The notes: generated by a model not told the origin, from the letters alone. A DNA stretch of 9,955 nucleotides from JADKCL01 sp031415375 (GCA_031415375.1 JANORP010000404.1:1-9955), one strand, 5' to 3'. Positions 1 to 7,217 are shown, counted from the stretch's first letter. Program-made: numbers and translations.

Positions 1-68
1 TTGCAAAAATGAAATTTTGAGGAGGAAATGATCAGTGTTGCTGTTGTACGCTACCTGTATCTGTGATC

Positions 69-89
69 AAGATGCCTCCGCTGCATCTT
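69..89. repeat. Hairpin in intergenic repeat region
   Basis: A perfect inverted repeat, AAGATGC (69-75) and GCATCTT (83-89), is separated by the 7-base loop ctccgct. It is followed by an end-like sequence (cggcatgaca, about 99-108) that resembles the ends of the two larger repeat units just downstream. It is probably part of the same family of palindromic, non-coding intergenic repeats. No T-run follows, so it is not a convincing terminator. Confidence 0.5.
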
Positions 90-116
90 CGATTTCGGTC
101 GGCATGACAAGCAGGC

Positions 117-225
117 TGTCATTCGATCAAAAGGCAAATCCCATTTGTGTCCACTCGGGATGACCAAGTGGGTTTGTCATTCGATCAAAAGGCAAATCCC
201 ATTTGTGTCCACTCGAAATGACAAA
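117..225. repeat. Two direct copies of a palindromic intergenic repeat
   Basis: Two copies of a 51-base unit lie at 117-167 and 175-225 (period 58). The first 41 bases are identical, and only three mismatches occur over the whole unit. Each unit contains the internal palindrome CAAAT-ccc-ATTTG (135-147 and 193-205). The second copy also has near-inverted ends, TGTCATTCG (175-183) and CGAAATGACA (214-223). The structure fits a REP/MITE-like mobile or dispersed intergenic repeat, a type common in Bacteroidota. Dispersal elsewhere in the genome is inferred and cannot be seen here. No reading frame in 1-283 looks like a real gene. Confidence 0.75.
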
Positions 226-298
226 CTTTTTTCAACCACTACTGGCAAAGTAGCCGATAGGCATATTAATTTTTCCAAAGCCCTTGCGCAGAAATGAA

Positions 299-1447
299 AT
301 GCGCTCAAAATCATTGCGTAGTTTAGGCAGCATGAATATCGCAAAGTTTCAAATCTACGTTCTGCTTTTGTCATGGGTGGGCTTTGTTGCTTGCAAGGGG
401 CAAATTCCCAAGAAGTTGCCAGAAACCAGCGTGTCGTCGCCCAAGAGGATTCCTGTTGGGCATCCTAAGTTGGTCAAGACGCAAGGCACTCTCCCAAATG
501 ACAATATCCATTGTAGCTTGCAAGACAAGGCGGGCAACCTTTGGTTTGGTACGACGGGAGAAGGCGTCTATCGCTACGATGGGCAATTGTTTACGCAATT
601 CACTGTGCAAGAGGGCCTGATCGACAACAATGTCTGGTCATTGTTGGAAGACAAAGCCGGGAATATTTGGTTTGGAACGAGCCAAGGTCCCTGTCTTTTT
701 GATGGGAAGCAGGTCATTCCTGTCCCGATTGTAAGTGGTTTTGTGGCGACGACGGGCAATGAAGGCAATTACAATGCATGGTCCACTCCCAAGACCGTCT
801 GGAGCATGCTGCAAGACCGAAAAGGAACCATTTGGTTTGGCACGGGCGAGGGCGTCTTTTGTTACGATGGCAAGGCATTCACGCGATTTCTTGAAAATTA
901 TAAGCTCATCAACCGTGACAATCTGCAACTCAAAATGGTGGATTGCATGCTGGAGGATACCAAAGGCAACATTTGGTTGGGATCGGGCATGCCGCCGGGC
1001 ATGGAGGGGCTGTGCCGCTTCGATGGCACGATATTGGAGCATTTTAAGCCCAACAATCAAGGCTGGATCCGAAATATCATCGAGGACAAAAACGGAAATA
1101 TTGTGTTTACCACGAGAAGCGGTGGCATGTGTAGCTTTGATGGAAAAACATTTTCCTTTATCGCAACACCGCCCGCAATGGAATTCAATTCGATGACGAC
1201 TTGCATGGAAGACAAAGCAGGAAACCTATGGTTTGCCTCCGATTATGGTCAGGAATTGGGCGATACGGTCGGTGGGGTATGGCGATATGACGGCAAGAAA
1301 TTTGTCAAATTTCCCATTGAAGGCGCTCCGGGCGAGAACGCGGTTTGGACCATCTTGGAAGACAGGGATGGCTTTATTTGGGTCGGCACAAGAAATATAG
1401 GCGTGTATCGATTGGCAGGGGGGGCATTTGTCCGATTCTCTGAATAG
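299..1447 (+). CDS. Lipoprotein seven-bladed beta-propeller (two-component regulator propeller family)
   Basis: A predicted exported protein of about 382 residues. From the ATG at 299, a basic N-terminus (RSKSLR) and a hydrophobic stretch end in the lipobox-like FVAC, with Cys32 as the likely lipidation site. An ATG at 332 is an alternative start that would leave a shorter signal peptide; a TTG at 284 is also in frame. The body consists of seven repeats of the form 'D+xGxxWFGTxxGvxrydG'. Their core motifs are LWFG, IWFG, IWFG, IWLG, IVFT, LWFA and IWVG, at residues of about 81, 123, 178, 225, 268, 310 and 360. That count is enough for one closed propeller. In Bacteroidota these repeats usually form the periplasmic sensor of hybrid two-component systems, with two propellers followed by a Y_Y_Y domain, a membrane helix and a kinase. 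Here none of those output domains is present, so the protein is probably a surface or periplasmic binding module. Its ligand is unknown. Confidence 0.88.
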   Translation: MRSKSLRSLGSMNIAKFQIYVLLLSWVGFVACKGQIPKKLPETSVSSPKRIPVGHPKLVKTQGTLPNDNIHCSLQDKAGNLWFGTTGEGVYRYDGQLFTQFTVQEGLIDNNVWSLLEDKAGNIWFGTSQGPCLFDGKQVIPVPIVSGFVATTGNEGNYNAWSTPKTVWSMLQDRKGTIWFGTGEGVFCYDGKAFTRFLENYKLINRDNLQLKMVDCMLEDTKGNIWLGSGMPPGMEGLCRFDGTILEHFKPNNQGWIRNIIEDKNGNIVFTTRSGGMCSFDGKTFSFIATPPAMEFNSMTTCMEDKAGNLWFASDYGQELGDTVGGVWRYDGKKFVKFPIEGAPGENAVWTILEDRDGFIWVGTRNIGVYRLAGGAFVRFSE

Positions 1448-1648
1448 AATTTGGAGGTGACGATTTCGAATCAGTGGCAACATTCAATGGGGCGTATTGC
1501 TCCGTATTTTATGAGCGACTTCGCCAGCGGCAAATGGTCGATAGCCCTCCCGCTTTGCGAGGACGCAGTGCGGCAGGATGCCGCGGGCTCCCCGTGATGA
1601 ATTTTTAGAGATGCACTATGGTCGATAGGGGGCAAGCTAACCGGCCGG
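1448..1648. other. Non-coding gap between convergent genes
   Basis: This stretch of about 200 bases separates two genes that point towards each other, and I see no gene in it. It holds a short perfect inverted repeat, GCGGC-aggat-GCCGC (1570-1584), without a following T-run. It also holds two direct copies of the 11-mer atggtcgatag (1534-1544 and 1618-1628) that flank the G+C-rich part. The arrangement suggests another intergenic repeat remnant rather than a terminator, but only one copy is visible here. Confidence 0.4.
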
Positions 1649-2077
1649 TCATCCCCGCTTAGACCGCATCGCCTTCACCTTGGCGGTAGCATCATCTTTT
1701 AGCAACTGCTGATAGGCTGACGACTCTGCCGCATACATGGCGACCTTGCCCTCGGCGTCGCTGTGTACGCCCCAGCCATAGCGCTTGGTGAGCGGTGAGG
1801 CCCGAAGGCAGGCTTGCCCTTTGGAAAAGAATTGTTGGCGCTCCGCGTCCAGCTCGGCGGGGGAGAGGTCCTTGCGGATGGCGTGCACCGCAAACAACAC
1901 ATCGTCGGATGTATAGTGGTAGGGATGCGCGATGAGCATCTCAAATTGCAGGTTGGCGACCGATTTGTCTTCGCCTTTGAGCGGCGGCACTTCGGCGATC
2001 GCGGTAGGGCTGTCCTCAGCGATCTCGATGAGGGTATTCACATAATTTGTCGTGTGTATCTTCATTTTCGATAGCAT
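1649..2077 (-). CDS. DUF6157 family protein
   Basis: A soluble protein of 142 residues, or 138 if translation begins at the second Met (2065), where the family-typical opening MKIHTTNY starts. The features I recognise as typical of DUF6157 are: the N-terminal KIHTTNYVNTLIEIAEDSP; the central PPLKG and NLQFEML; HPYHYTSDDV with a following charged helix; and, towards the C-terminus, FFSKGQACLRASPLTKRYGW with GVHSD just after it. The length matches the family and the protein looks complete. No signal peptide or membrane segment is present. The biochemical role is unknown. The start lies only 5 bases after the stop of the SRPBCC gene, so the two are very probably co-transcribed and perhaps translationally coupled. 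It is the last gene of the unit headed by the WYL regulator. Confidence 0.82.
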   Translation of the reverse strand: MLSKMKIHTTNYVNTLIEIAEDSPTAIAEVPPLKGEDKSVANLQFEMLIAHPYHYTSDDVLFAVHAIRKDLSPAELDAERQQFFSKGQACLRASPLTKRYGWGVHSDAEGKVAMYAAESSAYQQLLKDDATAKVKAMRSKRG

Positions 2078-2082
2078 GTTTT

Positions 2083-2535
2083 CTATTCCAAAATCATCAA
2101 ATGCCCAGTTTCCACAAAGGTCTTGAAATTACTCAAAATCAGGTACCATTGCGCGGCCTCCTTGTGCATTGAGTTGTTTTCACTGAATTGGTCATTGGTG
2201 AGGGTGAGCCGCGTGGCGCTGCCGACAGTCTCCCAGGTGATGCGCACACGCGAGACCAAGTCGGCATGGTTGGCCGCATACATGGGGCCGGGATGGTCGG
2301 TATAGGCGAGCAATGTTTGCGGTACATACGCCAAGACTTCTCCATAGATATGTACCGTATGGTCGGCCTCGACCATTCCTGAGTACTCAAGTGGTGTGCC
2401 GATTTCGAAGGAAGACCTCAGCTCAGCACCATAATAAGCATGGAAGAAGCTGCCGTGGCCGACAAAGGCATCCCAAACCCGCTCCCGAGGGGCTTGGATG
2501 TAAATTTCGGTGTAAAAATCATTGTTTTCGAGCAT
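2083..2535 (-). CDS. SRPBCC/AHSA1-like (START superfamily) protein
   Basis: A 150-residue soluble protein. The N-terminal strand and helix pattern (YTEIYIQAPRERVWDAFV, residues 8-25) is the hallmark of the SRPBCC fold. The same holds for the later strand GMVEADHTVHIYGEVLAYVP (53-72) and the beta-strand pair VRITWETVGSATRLTLTND (97-115). A long C-terminal helix (about 123-142, with AAQWYLILSNFKTFVETG) closes the hydrophobic cavity typical of AHSA1/polyketide cyclase-like proteins. Members bind hydrophobic small ligands or act as Hsp90 co-chaperone-like domains; which applies here cannot be told. The gene lies 31 bases after the stop of a WYL regulator. This pairing is often seen in Bacteroidota, where the regulator probably controls the downstream SRPBCC gene. 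The sequence is intact, with no frameshift. Confidence 0.83.
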   Translation of the reverse strand: MLENNDFYTEIYIQAPRERVWDAFVGHGSFFHAYYGAELRSSFEIGTPLEYSGMVEADHTVHIYGEVLAYVPQTLLAYTDHPGPMYAANHADLVSRVRITWETVGSATRLTLTNDQFSENNSMHKEAAQWYLILSNFKTFVETGHLMILE

Positions 2536-2566
2536 GCCACAAATCTGCGGCGGGCCTGTGACAGCC

Positions 2567-3295
2567 CTATGTCACAGGTTTTTCAAAATGTTTTTTTCGT
2601 TGGAGCTCGACATATTCATCGAGGCTGATCTTGTGGGGCGCAAATTTTTCCTTCAGTACGTCGAGCCGGGAGATGCGGTCGATCCTGAAGTTGCGGAAAT
2701 CATTGCGTAGCCTGCACCAAGCGATCACAACCCATTGCTCGAATGTGTTGTGGTAGATGGCAAATGGCTCTATGAGGCGCTCTGTAGGGCTGCTGTCACC
2801 TTCTTTGGTATAGGCGACGCGCACGAGACTGAAACTCGTGAGGGCAGATTGAATGGCCGACAAGAAGGAACTGTTGCGTTCATAGGCCCAGTTTTTTCCG
2901 ATGATAATGCGCTCGCCCAGCAGGTCCGATCGCTGTCGTTCGGGATGACCTAGCACCGATTTGATCTTGTCGAGTGCCGAATTGAAATCGGCAATCAGCG
3001 AGTTGTCGAGCGTCTTTTCGATCATCTTCTCGGCCACGACCAGCGCATTGGTCTCGCCTTCTGTAAACATGATCGGTGGGATATTGTAGCCATCTACCAG
3101 GGAAAACCCCTTGCCTTCCTCAGCCACGATCGGCACGCCCGATGCCTCCAAGGCCAAAATGTCACGGTAAATGGTGCGTTTGCTCACCTGAAAGTGCGCT
3201 GCGAGCTCCTTGACAGCGACAAAAGGTTTCGATTGCAACTTCAGCAAAATCGCCGTGAGCCGCGACAACCTCGATATTTTATCTTCTTCCTGCAT
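2567..3295 (-). CDS. YafY-type transcriptional regulator (HTH_11 + WYL domain)
   Basis: A cytoplasmic DNA-binding regulator of 242 residues. Residues 6-60 form a winged helix-turn-helix of the HTH_11/DeoR-like type; the recognition helix lies around FQVSKRTIYRDILALEASG (35-53), followed by the wing VPIVAEEGKGFSL. Residues of about 130-210 form a WYL domain, with RLIEPFAIYH (173-182) and the conserved strand plus arginine pattern WVVIAWCRLRNDFRNFRIDRI (188-208). The name-giving W-Y-L is here W188-V-V, a common variation. WYL domains in related regulators sense nucleotides, nucleic acids or other small ligands. The gene leads an operon-like unit with the SRPBCC and DUF6157 genes and probably autoregulates it. 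The effector is unknown. Confidence 0.9.
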   Translation of the reverse strand: MQEEDKISRLSRLTAILLKLQSKPFVAVKELAAHFQVSKRTIYRDILALEASGVPIVAEEGKGFSLVDGYNIPPIMFTEGETNALVVAEKMIEKTLDNSLIADFNSALDKIKSVLGHPERQRSDLLGERIIIGKNWAYERNSSFLSAIQSALTSFSLVRVAYTKEGDSSPTERLIEPFAIYHNTFEQWVVIAWCRLRNDFRNFRIDRISRLDVLKEKFAPHKISLDEYVELQRKKHFEKPVT

Positions 3296-3609
3296 GCAGA
3301 CCAGCTTCTGGATTCCCCCAATTTACACAAAACACATCAGGTTGGCGCAAATTGTGGGTGCCGACCGCATTGTGTACGAATAACGTGTTCAGCGAAGCTA
3401 AATCCAGCAATTGAAGCGGGAGCCTCTGTCCGCCTTGTCGGATGACGGAACCGTGAGCTTCTAGCTCGCGAGCACAATGCTTGCCGGATTTGTCTCGCAC
3501 CCCTTGGATGCGTCCTATATTTCAGGTCCCAAAATTCCTTGCTCGTTGTGCAATTTGGTGGTTTCCTGCATCCTGTGCATATTGGACAGCTATGCTTGGA
3601 AGGGATAAG
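3296..3609. other. Divergent intergenic region between regulator and hydrolase genes
   Basis: About 314 bases separate the leftward regulator and the rightward hydrolase. Open frames across it have no family-like sequence. Two weak Bacteroidota-style promoter candidates are visible. On the minus strand TTTG (3348-3351) is followed after 22 bases by TAAATTGG (3318-3325), placing a start just ahead of the regulator gene. On the plus strand TTTG (3489-3492) is followed after 23 bases by TATATTTC (3516-3523), ahead of the hydrolase. Both deviate from TTTG-N17-22-TAnnTTTG, so they are only candidates. Confidence 0.3.
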
Positions 3610-5193
3610 ATGGTGACAAAATTAGAGTTAAGACGTCAGCGGAAACTTGTGTGGATTTGGCTAATGTGCTGCATCGGCGGATTTTTACTGCTGCCGAGCT
3701 GCCACCTTGGGGTGACTGATACACGCACGATGGGCAAGATCTGCACTTGGGATGTGCCCGCAAAGGAGACATACGTATTTCAGGATGTGCCGACGGGTGT
3801 GGATACGGTGGATTTCAAGGCGCGCGTCTATCGGGTGAGCCATGATGCGACCTGCACTACCTTTGACGATCAGCTGCAACCGCTGGTGATCGTGGCCCAT
3901 GGGCGCGTGATGGCGGGCGTCCCCAACAATTATCTGGGAATGACCTATATGACCAACCACTTGGCTTCCTGGGGCGATATTGTGGTGTCGGTAAATCTGG
4001 ATGTGGTAAATGCGCTGCAAGGGGCCGAGACGCAATGGGGCATTCCGCACCGAGGCGAATTGGTGCTGCACGCCGTAGAGTACATGATCGCCCAAAACCG
4101 CACCTTTGGCAGCCCTTTTTACCACCGCATCGACACAACCAAAATTGCATTGGTAGGTCATAGCCGAGGTGGTGGCGCCGTGATCTATGCCGCCAACTAC
4201 AATGAGCTGCACCGCAAGCGGCCGATCAAAGCGATCGCCACGCTATCCCCCGCCAATTTTGGAACGCGTCCTTTGCTGGCCGCAGTGCCGCATCTCTGCC
4301 TCTATGGGACTTGGGATGGCGATTTATATGAAGGGCAGGGTCCCGATATATGGTCGCGCGGCACCCGCCGTGCTCCCCGTGAACTGGTGGAAATCTATGG
4401 TGCCAATCATTATTATTTCACCGACAATGCCTGCTTTGAACCTGAAAAATCTGAGCTCAGCCGCGCCGACCACCACTTGCTCGCACAAGGCATGGTCAAT
4501 GCTTGGCTAGACCGCTATCTGCGCAGCCTCGACCGCTATTACTGGTCGAGTTATCTCATGGGGGAGACGAGACTGGGGCAACAACTGGAATATTATGTTT
4601 CCTTCCAAGACGCCGACTACCTGCCCATTCAGAAGGAAGATCCTTTGGCCTATACAGGCAGCAGGGAGGTGGTGAGCAAAATCGGAAGGAAGGCTGCAGT
4701 CAAAAAGGAATGTGAATTGACCGACGTTGCGATGTGTGGTCCGCCTGACTATTGCGTGGGAGCAGCGATGAGAGGAGGCTGGGATGGGCGCAAGGAGCAC
4801 TTCAATTTTGTGTTTGAACCCTTGGATGCCAGCACGTATTCACATTTGTGCTTTAGAATGAGCCAGGTACACGGGGATTCGCTGAACCTGATCGACCGCA
4901 AAAAGGATTTCCATGTCGTCGTGACCGATGACAACGGGCATAGTGCCAAAGCCCGCCTGTCTGACTATCTCGGGGGCTTGCAATATCCAGACCTATCTGG
5001 CTCGTTGCCACCCGATGACCCCAATAATCGCAAGCAGATTATGCGCGGTTTTAGGATTCCAAAATACGATTTTAAGGGCTTGGACTTTTCCAAAATTGTC
5101 GCCGTGCGCTTCGTATTTGATCGCCCAGTCAGCAAGGATTATGACAACAAATCAGGGACCATCAAGTTGACAGACCTGGAGTTTTCAAACTGA
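3610..5193 (+). CDS. Lipoprotein alpha/beta hydrolase with C-terminal beta-rich domain
   Basis: A predicted lipid-anchored esterase-like enzyme of 527 residues. The frame is open from 3481, but the ATG at 3610 gives a proper lipoprotein signal: basic KLELRRQRK, a hydrophobic core and the lipobox LPSC with Cys31. The hydrolase domain spans about residues 80-310. It has the oxyanion-side HG in IVAHG (about 97-98), the nucleophile elbow GHSRGG with Ser185, the acid candidate Asp236 (or Asp238) in TWDGDL, and His267 in YGANHYYF. The arrangement resembles chlorophyllase, dienelactone hydrolase and cutinase-like esterases, so a carboxylic ester is the likely substrate class; the true substrate is unknown. 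Residues of about 370-527 form a separate beta-rich, possibly carbohydrate-binding-like domain ending in TIKLTDLEF. The stop is followed within 10 bases by the start of the IPT/TIG-like gene, so the pair forms an operon. Confidence 0.86.
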   Translation: MVTKLELRRQRKLVWIWLMCCIGGFLLLPSCHLGVTDTRTMGKICTWDVPAKETYVFQDVPTGVDTVDFKARVYRVSHDATCTTFDDQLQPLVIVAHGRVMAGVPNNYLGMTYMTNHLASWGDIVVSVNLDVVNALQGAETQWGIPHRGELVLHAVEYMIAQNRTFGSPFYHRIDTTKIALVGHSRGGGAVIYAANYNELHRKRPIKAIATLSPANFGTRPLLAAVPHLCLYGTWDGDLYEGQGPDIWSRGTRRAPRELVEIYGANHYYFTDNACFEPEKSELSRADHHLLAQGMVNAWLDRYLRSLDRYYWSSYLMGETRLGQQLEYYVSFQDADYLPIQKEDPLAYTGSREVVSKIGRKAAVKKECELTDVAMCGPPDYCVGAAMRGGWDGRKEHFNFVFEPLDASTYSHLCFRMSQVHGDSLNLIDRKKDFHVVVTDDNGHSAKARLSDYLGGLQYPDLSGSLPPDDPNNRKQIMRGFRIPKYDFKGLDFSKIVAVRFVFDRPVSKDYDNKSGTIKLTDLEFSN

Positions 5194-5202
5194 GGAGGAA
5201 TG

Positions 5203-5892
5203 ATGGCAAAAATTGTAAAATATATTGTGTTGAAAAAAATGAACCTGCGAAGTGCATGGGTGCTGACGATCTTGCTCATGGCTACGACCATGTGCCTTGC
5301 CCAGCGAGACCGCCATCACATGCCCTCACCAGCCGAACCCGGCATCCTACTGCCCCGGCCAACGCCAACAAGGATCCCCCAAAACGAATCCCCGGTGGTA
5401 ACCGACCCCAATGCAGGGGATGAACCCGACGACCCCTCGATCGACCAAGGGAATAAAGATGACGTGTATTACGACGAGCCTACGTTCCCGACCGTCCCAC
5501 TCGAGATCTATAAGATCGTTTTGATGCGTGTGGGATCAGGCAGTGATATCGGACAATTGGGCGACAACGTGATCTTGATCACTGGGCAGGGATTCCACGA
5601 TACTGAATCCAGCCCGGTCGTGCATTTGGGAGAAGACATCCATCTTGAGGAGGTCTATGTCGCCGAAAAAGGGACTTCCCTGATCGCTTTGCTGCCCGCC
5701 GCAATAGCGAGTGGTTTGTCTGCAAATGATATACTGCAAGTTGCGGTGCAAAACCCAGGTGGACTCAACCGTGATCCCAGTCGATGGGCGCGTATGCCGC
5801 TCGTGAAGGCCGATTTCTTGCGTGAGCTAAGTGATGCGCTGCCAGCACGGTTCCTGCGCGGGACTTATTTTGTGGAGCAGGTTGGGGAGTGA
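5203..5892 (+). CDS. Secreted IPT/TIG-like domain protein
   Basis: A small exported protein of about 229 residues. The ATG at 5203 is preceded by AGGAGG (5193-5198), which overlaps the stop codon of the hydrolase gene. An adjacent ATG at 5200 and a downstream one at 5239 are alternatives; the last would give the most compact signal peptide. The hydrophobic stretch AWVLTILLMATTMCLAQ ends in a likely signal peptidase I site after LA. A proline- and Asp/Glu-rich linker (roughly residues 40-98) follows. The single folded part (about 100-200) has the IPT/TIG signature: NVILITGQGF at its start and VAVQNPGGLN at its end, as in immunoglobulin-like folds of surface proteins. The product is probably extracytoplasmic and works with the hydrolase encoded just before it. 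A function cannot be assigned. It ends 22 bases from the convergent PoNi-type immunity gene. Confidence 0.72.
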   Translation: MAKIVKYIVLKKMNLRSAWVLTILLMATTMCLAQRDRHHMPSPAEPGILLPRPTPTRIPQNESPVVTDPNAGDEPDDPSIDQGNKDDVYYDEPTFPTVPLEIYKIVLMRVGSGSDIGQLGDNVILITGQGFHDTESSPVVHLGEDIHLEEVYVAEKGTSLIALLPAAIASGLSANDILQVAVQNPGGLNRDPSRWARMPLVKADFLRELSDALPARFLRGTYFVEQVGE

Positions 5893-5914
5893 GCTGTGAA
5901 ATTGCTTCAAAACA

Positions 5915-6634
5915 TCAGCCCAGCATATCCTTGGGATAATACTGATTGTCCCTAAAACTACTGTCGTCGATGCCCGCAATCTTCACGACCGCAGCAGCCT
6001 CAAAGCTCCAATAGCCAAAGAAAATGTCGTGCTTACTTTTGTGATTGTCATACCAATAGACTCCCTTATGGCCGGGATACCACTCTTTTTCTAGGTAGTG
6101 CCGCAAGATGTTGCTACGCTTTTGCGGATGGGTTTCTTCGACAGCCGTTTTGAGCGTGGCATAAGGTTTTGGGAATATCAAAGTATCAACGTATGGCCTA
6201 CCTGGAATGCGGTAAGCTATCAGATATTCCAAGAGCCAATCTTTGCGGGTACTTTTATCAAGCACGGCAACGATTGTTGCAAACTCCTCGTCTGAGCACT
6301 TCAGAAAAATACCGAAAGTGAGCATCCAGATCATTTTTACATACCAGTCCTTGAGGTAATCGGGCATTGCCTCTGAACCGTCGTCTGGCCAGATTTCCTC
6401 TATAGATGCAACTGCGTTGCGAAAATCATCCCGTAGGCGCTCGATTGCAGCACCACTTGTATATTTCGCAAGTATCAAATGTAGATATTCGCTAAAAATC
6501 ACCTCTTTGCACGGCATAATTCGATCTTGCCGAGTTGAGCCATTAGCAATATTATCGGCCAATGACTTTTGAACGCTAAGAATTTCAAGGAGCAGACCTT
6601 CAAAGTGCTGAAATGTTTTTATGTGGTTTCGCAT
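5915..6634 (-). CDS. PoNi-type immunity protein (DUF1910/DUF1911)
   Basis: A soluble protein of 239 residues, the predicted antidote of the PoNe-type nuclease tip encoded 27 bases upstream. The N-terminal half (about 1-125) is helical and matches the DUF1910 type. The C-terminal half carries the DUF1911 signature: HYLEKEWYPGHKGVYWYDNH (179-198), then FGYWSFEAAAVVKIAGIDDS (206-225) and NQYYPKDML (230-238). In the known family, PoNi proteins bind and neutralise their cognate PoNe DNases in the cytoplasm. There is no signal peptide or membrane segment, as expected for a cytoplasmic antidote. The frame is intact from an ATG at 6634, so the antidote is probably still functional although its toxin tip has been displaced from a toxin body. 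It is the last gene of the toxin locus. Confidence 0.88.
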   Translation of the reverse strand: MRNHIKTFQHFEGLLLEILSVQKSLADNIANGSTRQDRIMPCKEVIFSEYLHLILAKYTSGAAIERLRDDFRNAVASIEEIWPDDGSEAMPDYLKDWYVKMIWMLTFGIFLKCSDEEFATIVAVLDKSTRKDWLLEYLIAYRIPGRPYVDTLIFPKPYATLKTAVEETHPQKRSNILRHYLEKEWYPGHKGVYWYDNHKSKHDIFFGYWSFEAAAVVKIAGIDDSSFRDNQYYPKDMLG

Positions 6635-6661
6635 AAAACAATATTTTGGGGAATAAATATT

Positions 6662-7192
6662 TTAAGGCAAGAAAGTACCTACAACTCTGCCGTTCTTATC
6701 TAGAAGTTTATATGTCAACTTACCATCTAGGGCGACTTTGGCAACCACTGAATCATAGCCATTGTTCAAAATTTCTATGGCATTGGTACGGCCAATCGCA
6801 TCGAATAATCGATCTCGAATCCATCTATCACTCATCTGCCTCGTCCCATCAGCCAAGGTCGATAGCCCAGCGGTCCCAAACTTGGAATCCACGATCAGCG
6901 TAACTTTAGGTGGCCCAGGCTTGGAAAAGATATGGTCTAGCCCATGGGCAGTAGCCGCATCAATGTCAGTGACGCGCCTGTGCTGCGGAGTCCAGCCTTT
7001 ATCGACCATATCGACATCTGTTGCCATCTCGCCAAAGTTGCCTTTGCGGGCAGTGGAACTCAGCAATGTCCTGCCCTCCACGACATCTAGCACAATCCCT
7101 TTCTGGATCATGTAAGCCTCGTCGATCTGAGGTAGCGCGGCGGGTTTGCCCTTGGCTTCTACTATTACCGTCTCCTCCTCAGGCTTGCTCAA
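6662..7192 (-). CDS. Orphan PoNe-type DNase toxin tip (PD-(D/E)xK superfamily)
   Basis: A toxin C-terminal module of 176 residues without delivery domains. From the TTG at 7192, the first 50 residues are a Glu/Lys/Pro-rich linker. The nuclease core has GNFGEMATD (51-59, Glu55), HGLDHIF (Asp86), the (D/E)xK motif VDSK (Asp102, Lys104) and RQMSDRWIRDRL (118-129), the PoNe pattern of the PD-(D/E)xK phosphodiesterase fold. All expected catalytic residues are present. The partner, a PoNi-type antidote, follows directly. The frame continues eight codons upstream of the TTG (AIPAREEV) and reaches back to the stop codon of the preceding immunity gene. That segment copies the toxin body ahead of the Ntox15 tip, marking this as a displaced tip. 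AGGGAGGAGG (7195-7204) just upstream of the TTG could serve as a ribosome binding site. It may be expressed alone or be a silent reservoir. Confidence 0.8.
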   Translation of the reverse strand: MSKPEEETVIVEAKGKPAALPQIDEAYMIQKGIVLDVVEGRTLLSSTARKGNFGEMATDVDMVDKGWTPQHRRVTDIDAATAHGLDHIFSKPGPPKVTLIVDSKFGTAGLSTLADGTRQMSDRWIRDRLFDAIGRTNAIEILNNGYDSVVAKVALDGKLTYKLLDKNGRVVGTFLP

Positions 7193-7217
7193 AACCTCCT
7201 CCCTTGCGGGAATGGCC
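7188..7217 (-). repeat. Toxin joint repeat, copy 2 (head of the displaced tip)
   Basis: This 30-base segment matches 8399-8428 at 26 of 30 positions in the same orientation, with a 15-base perfect core gcaagggaggaggtt (7193-7207). It encodes AIPAREEV and the first codons of the orphan tip, in the same frame as the matching AMPAREEV of the full-length toxin. It begins at the last base of the immunity gene stop codon. This is the expected scar of tip replacement by recombination at a shared body sequence. Confidence 0.85.
7193..7204 (-). promoter_or_regulatory. Strong Shine-Dalgarno-like tract within the joint
   Basis: Read on the minus strand, the codons for REEV spell AGGGAGGAGGTT, directly before the TTG used as the start of the orphan tip. 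GGGAGG lies five bases and AGGAGG two bases upstream of that TTG. The match to the ribosome binding consensus is very strong, although it may be only a by-product of the Arg-Glu-Glu codons, and Bacteroidota depend little on such sites. Confidence 0.4.

Noticed and set aside
117..225. Possible CRISPR array (direct repeats with a short spacer)
   Set aside because: Only two copies are present, the gap between them is 7 bases, and no cas genes are nearby. The inverted ends fit a palindromic intergenic repeat better.
638..1060. Minus-strand open frame of 140 codons
   Set aside because: It is antisense to the propeller repeats; its repeated LQHA-type motifs are just the complement of those repeats.
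1570..1584. Bidirectional terminator between the propeller and DUF6157 genes
   Set aside because: The GCGGC/GCCGC stem is only 5 base pairs and no T-run follows on either strand.
3481..3609. N-terminal extension of the hydrolase from 3481
   Set aside because: It would bury the lipoprotein signal peptide 43 residues inside the protein. The ATG at 3610 gives a normal signal with the lipobox at residues 28-31.
3685..4212. Minus-strand open frame of 175 codons
   Set aside because: It is antisense to the catalytic domain of the hydrolase, whose triad and elbow motif leave no doubt about the true frame.
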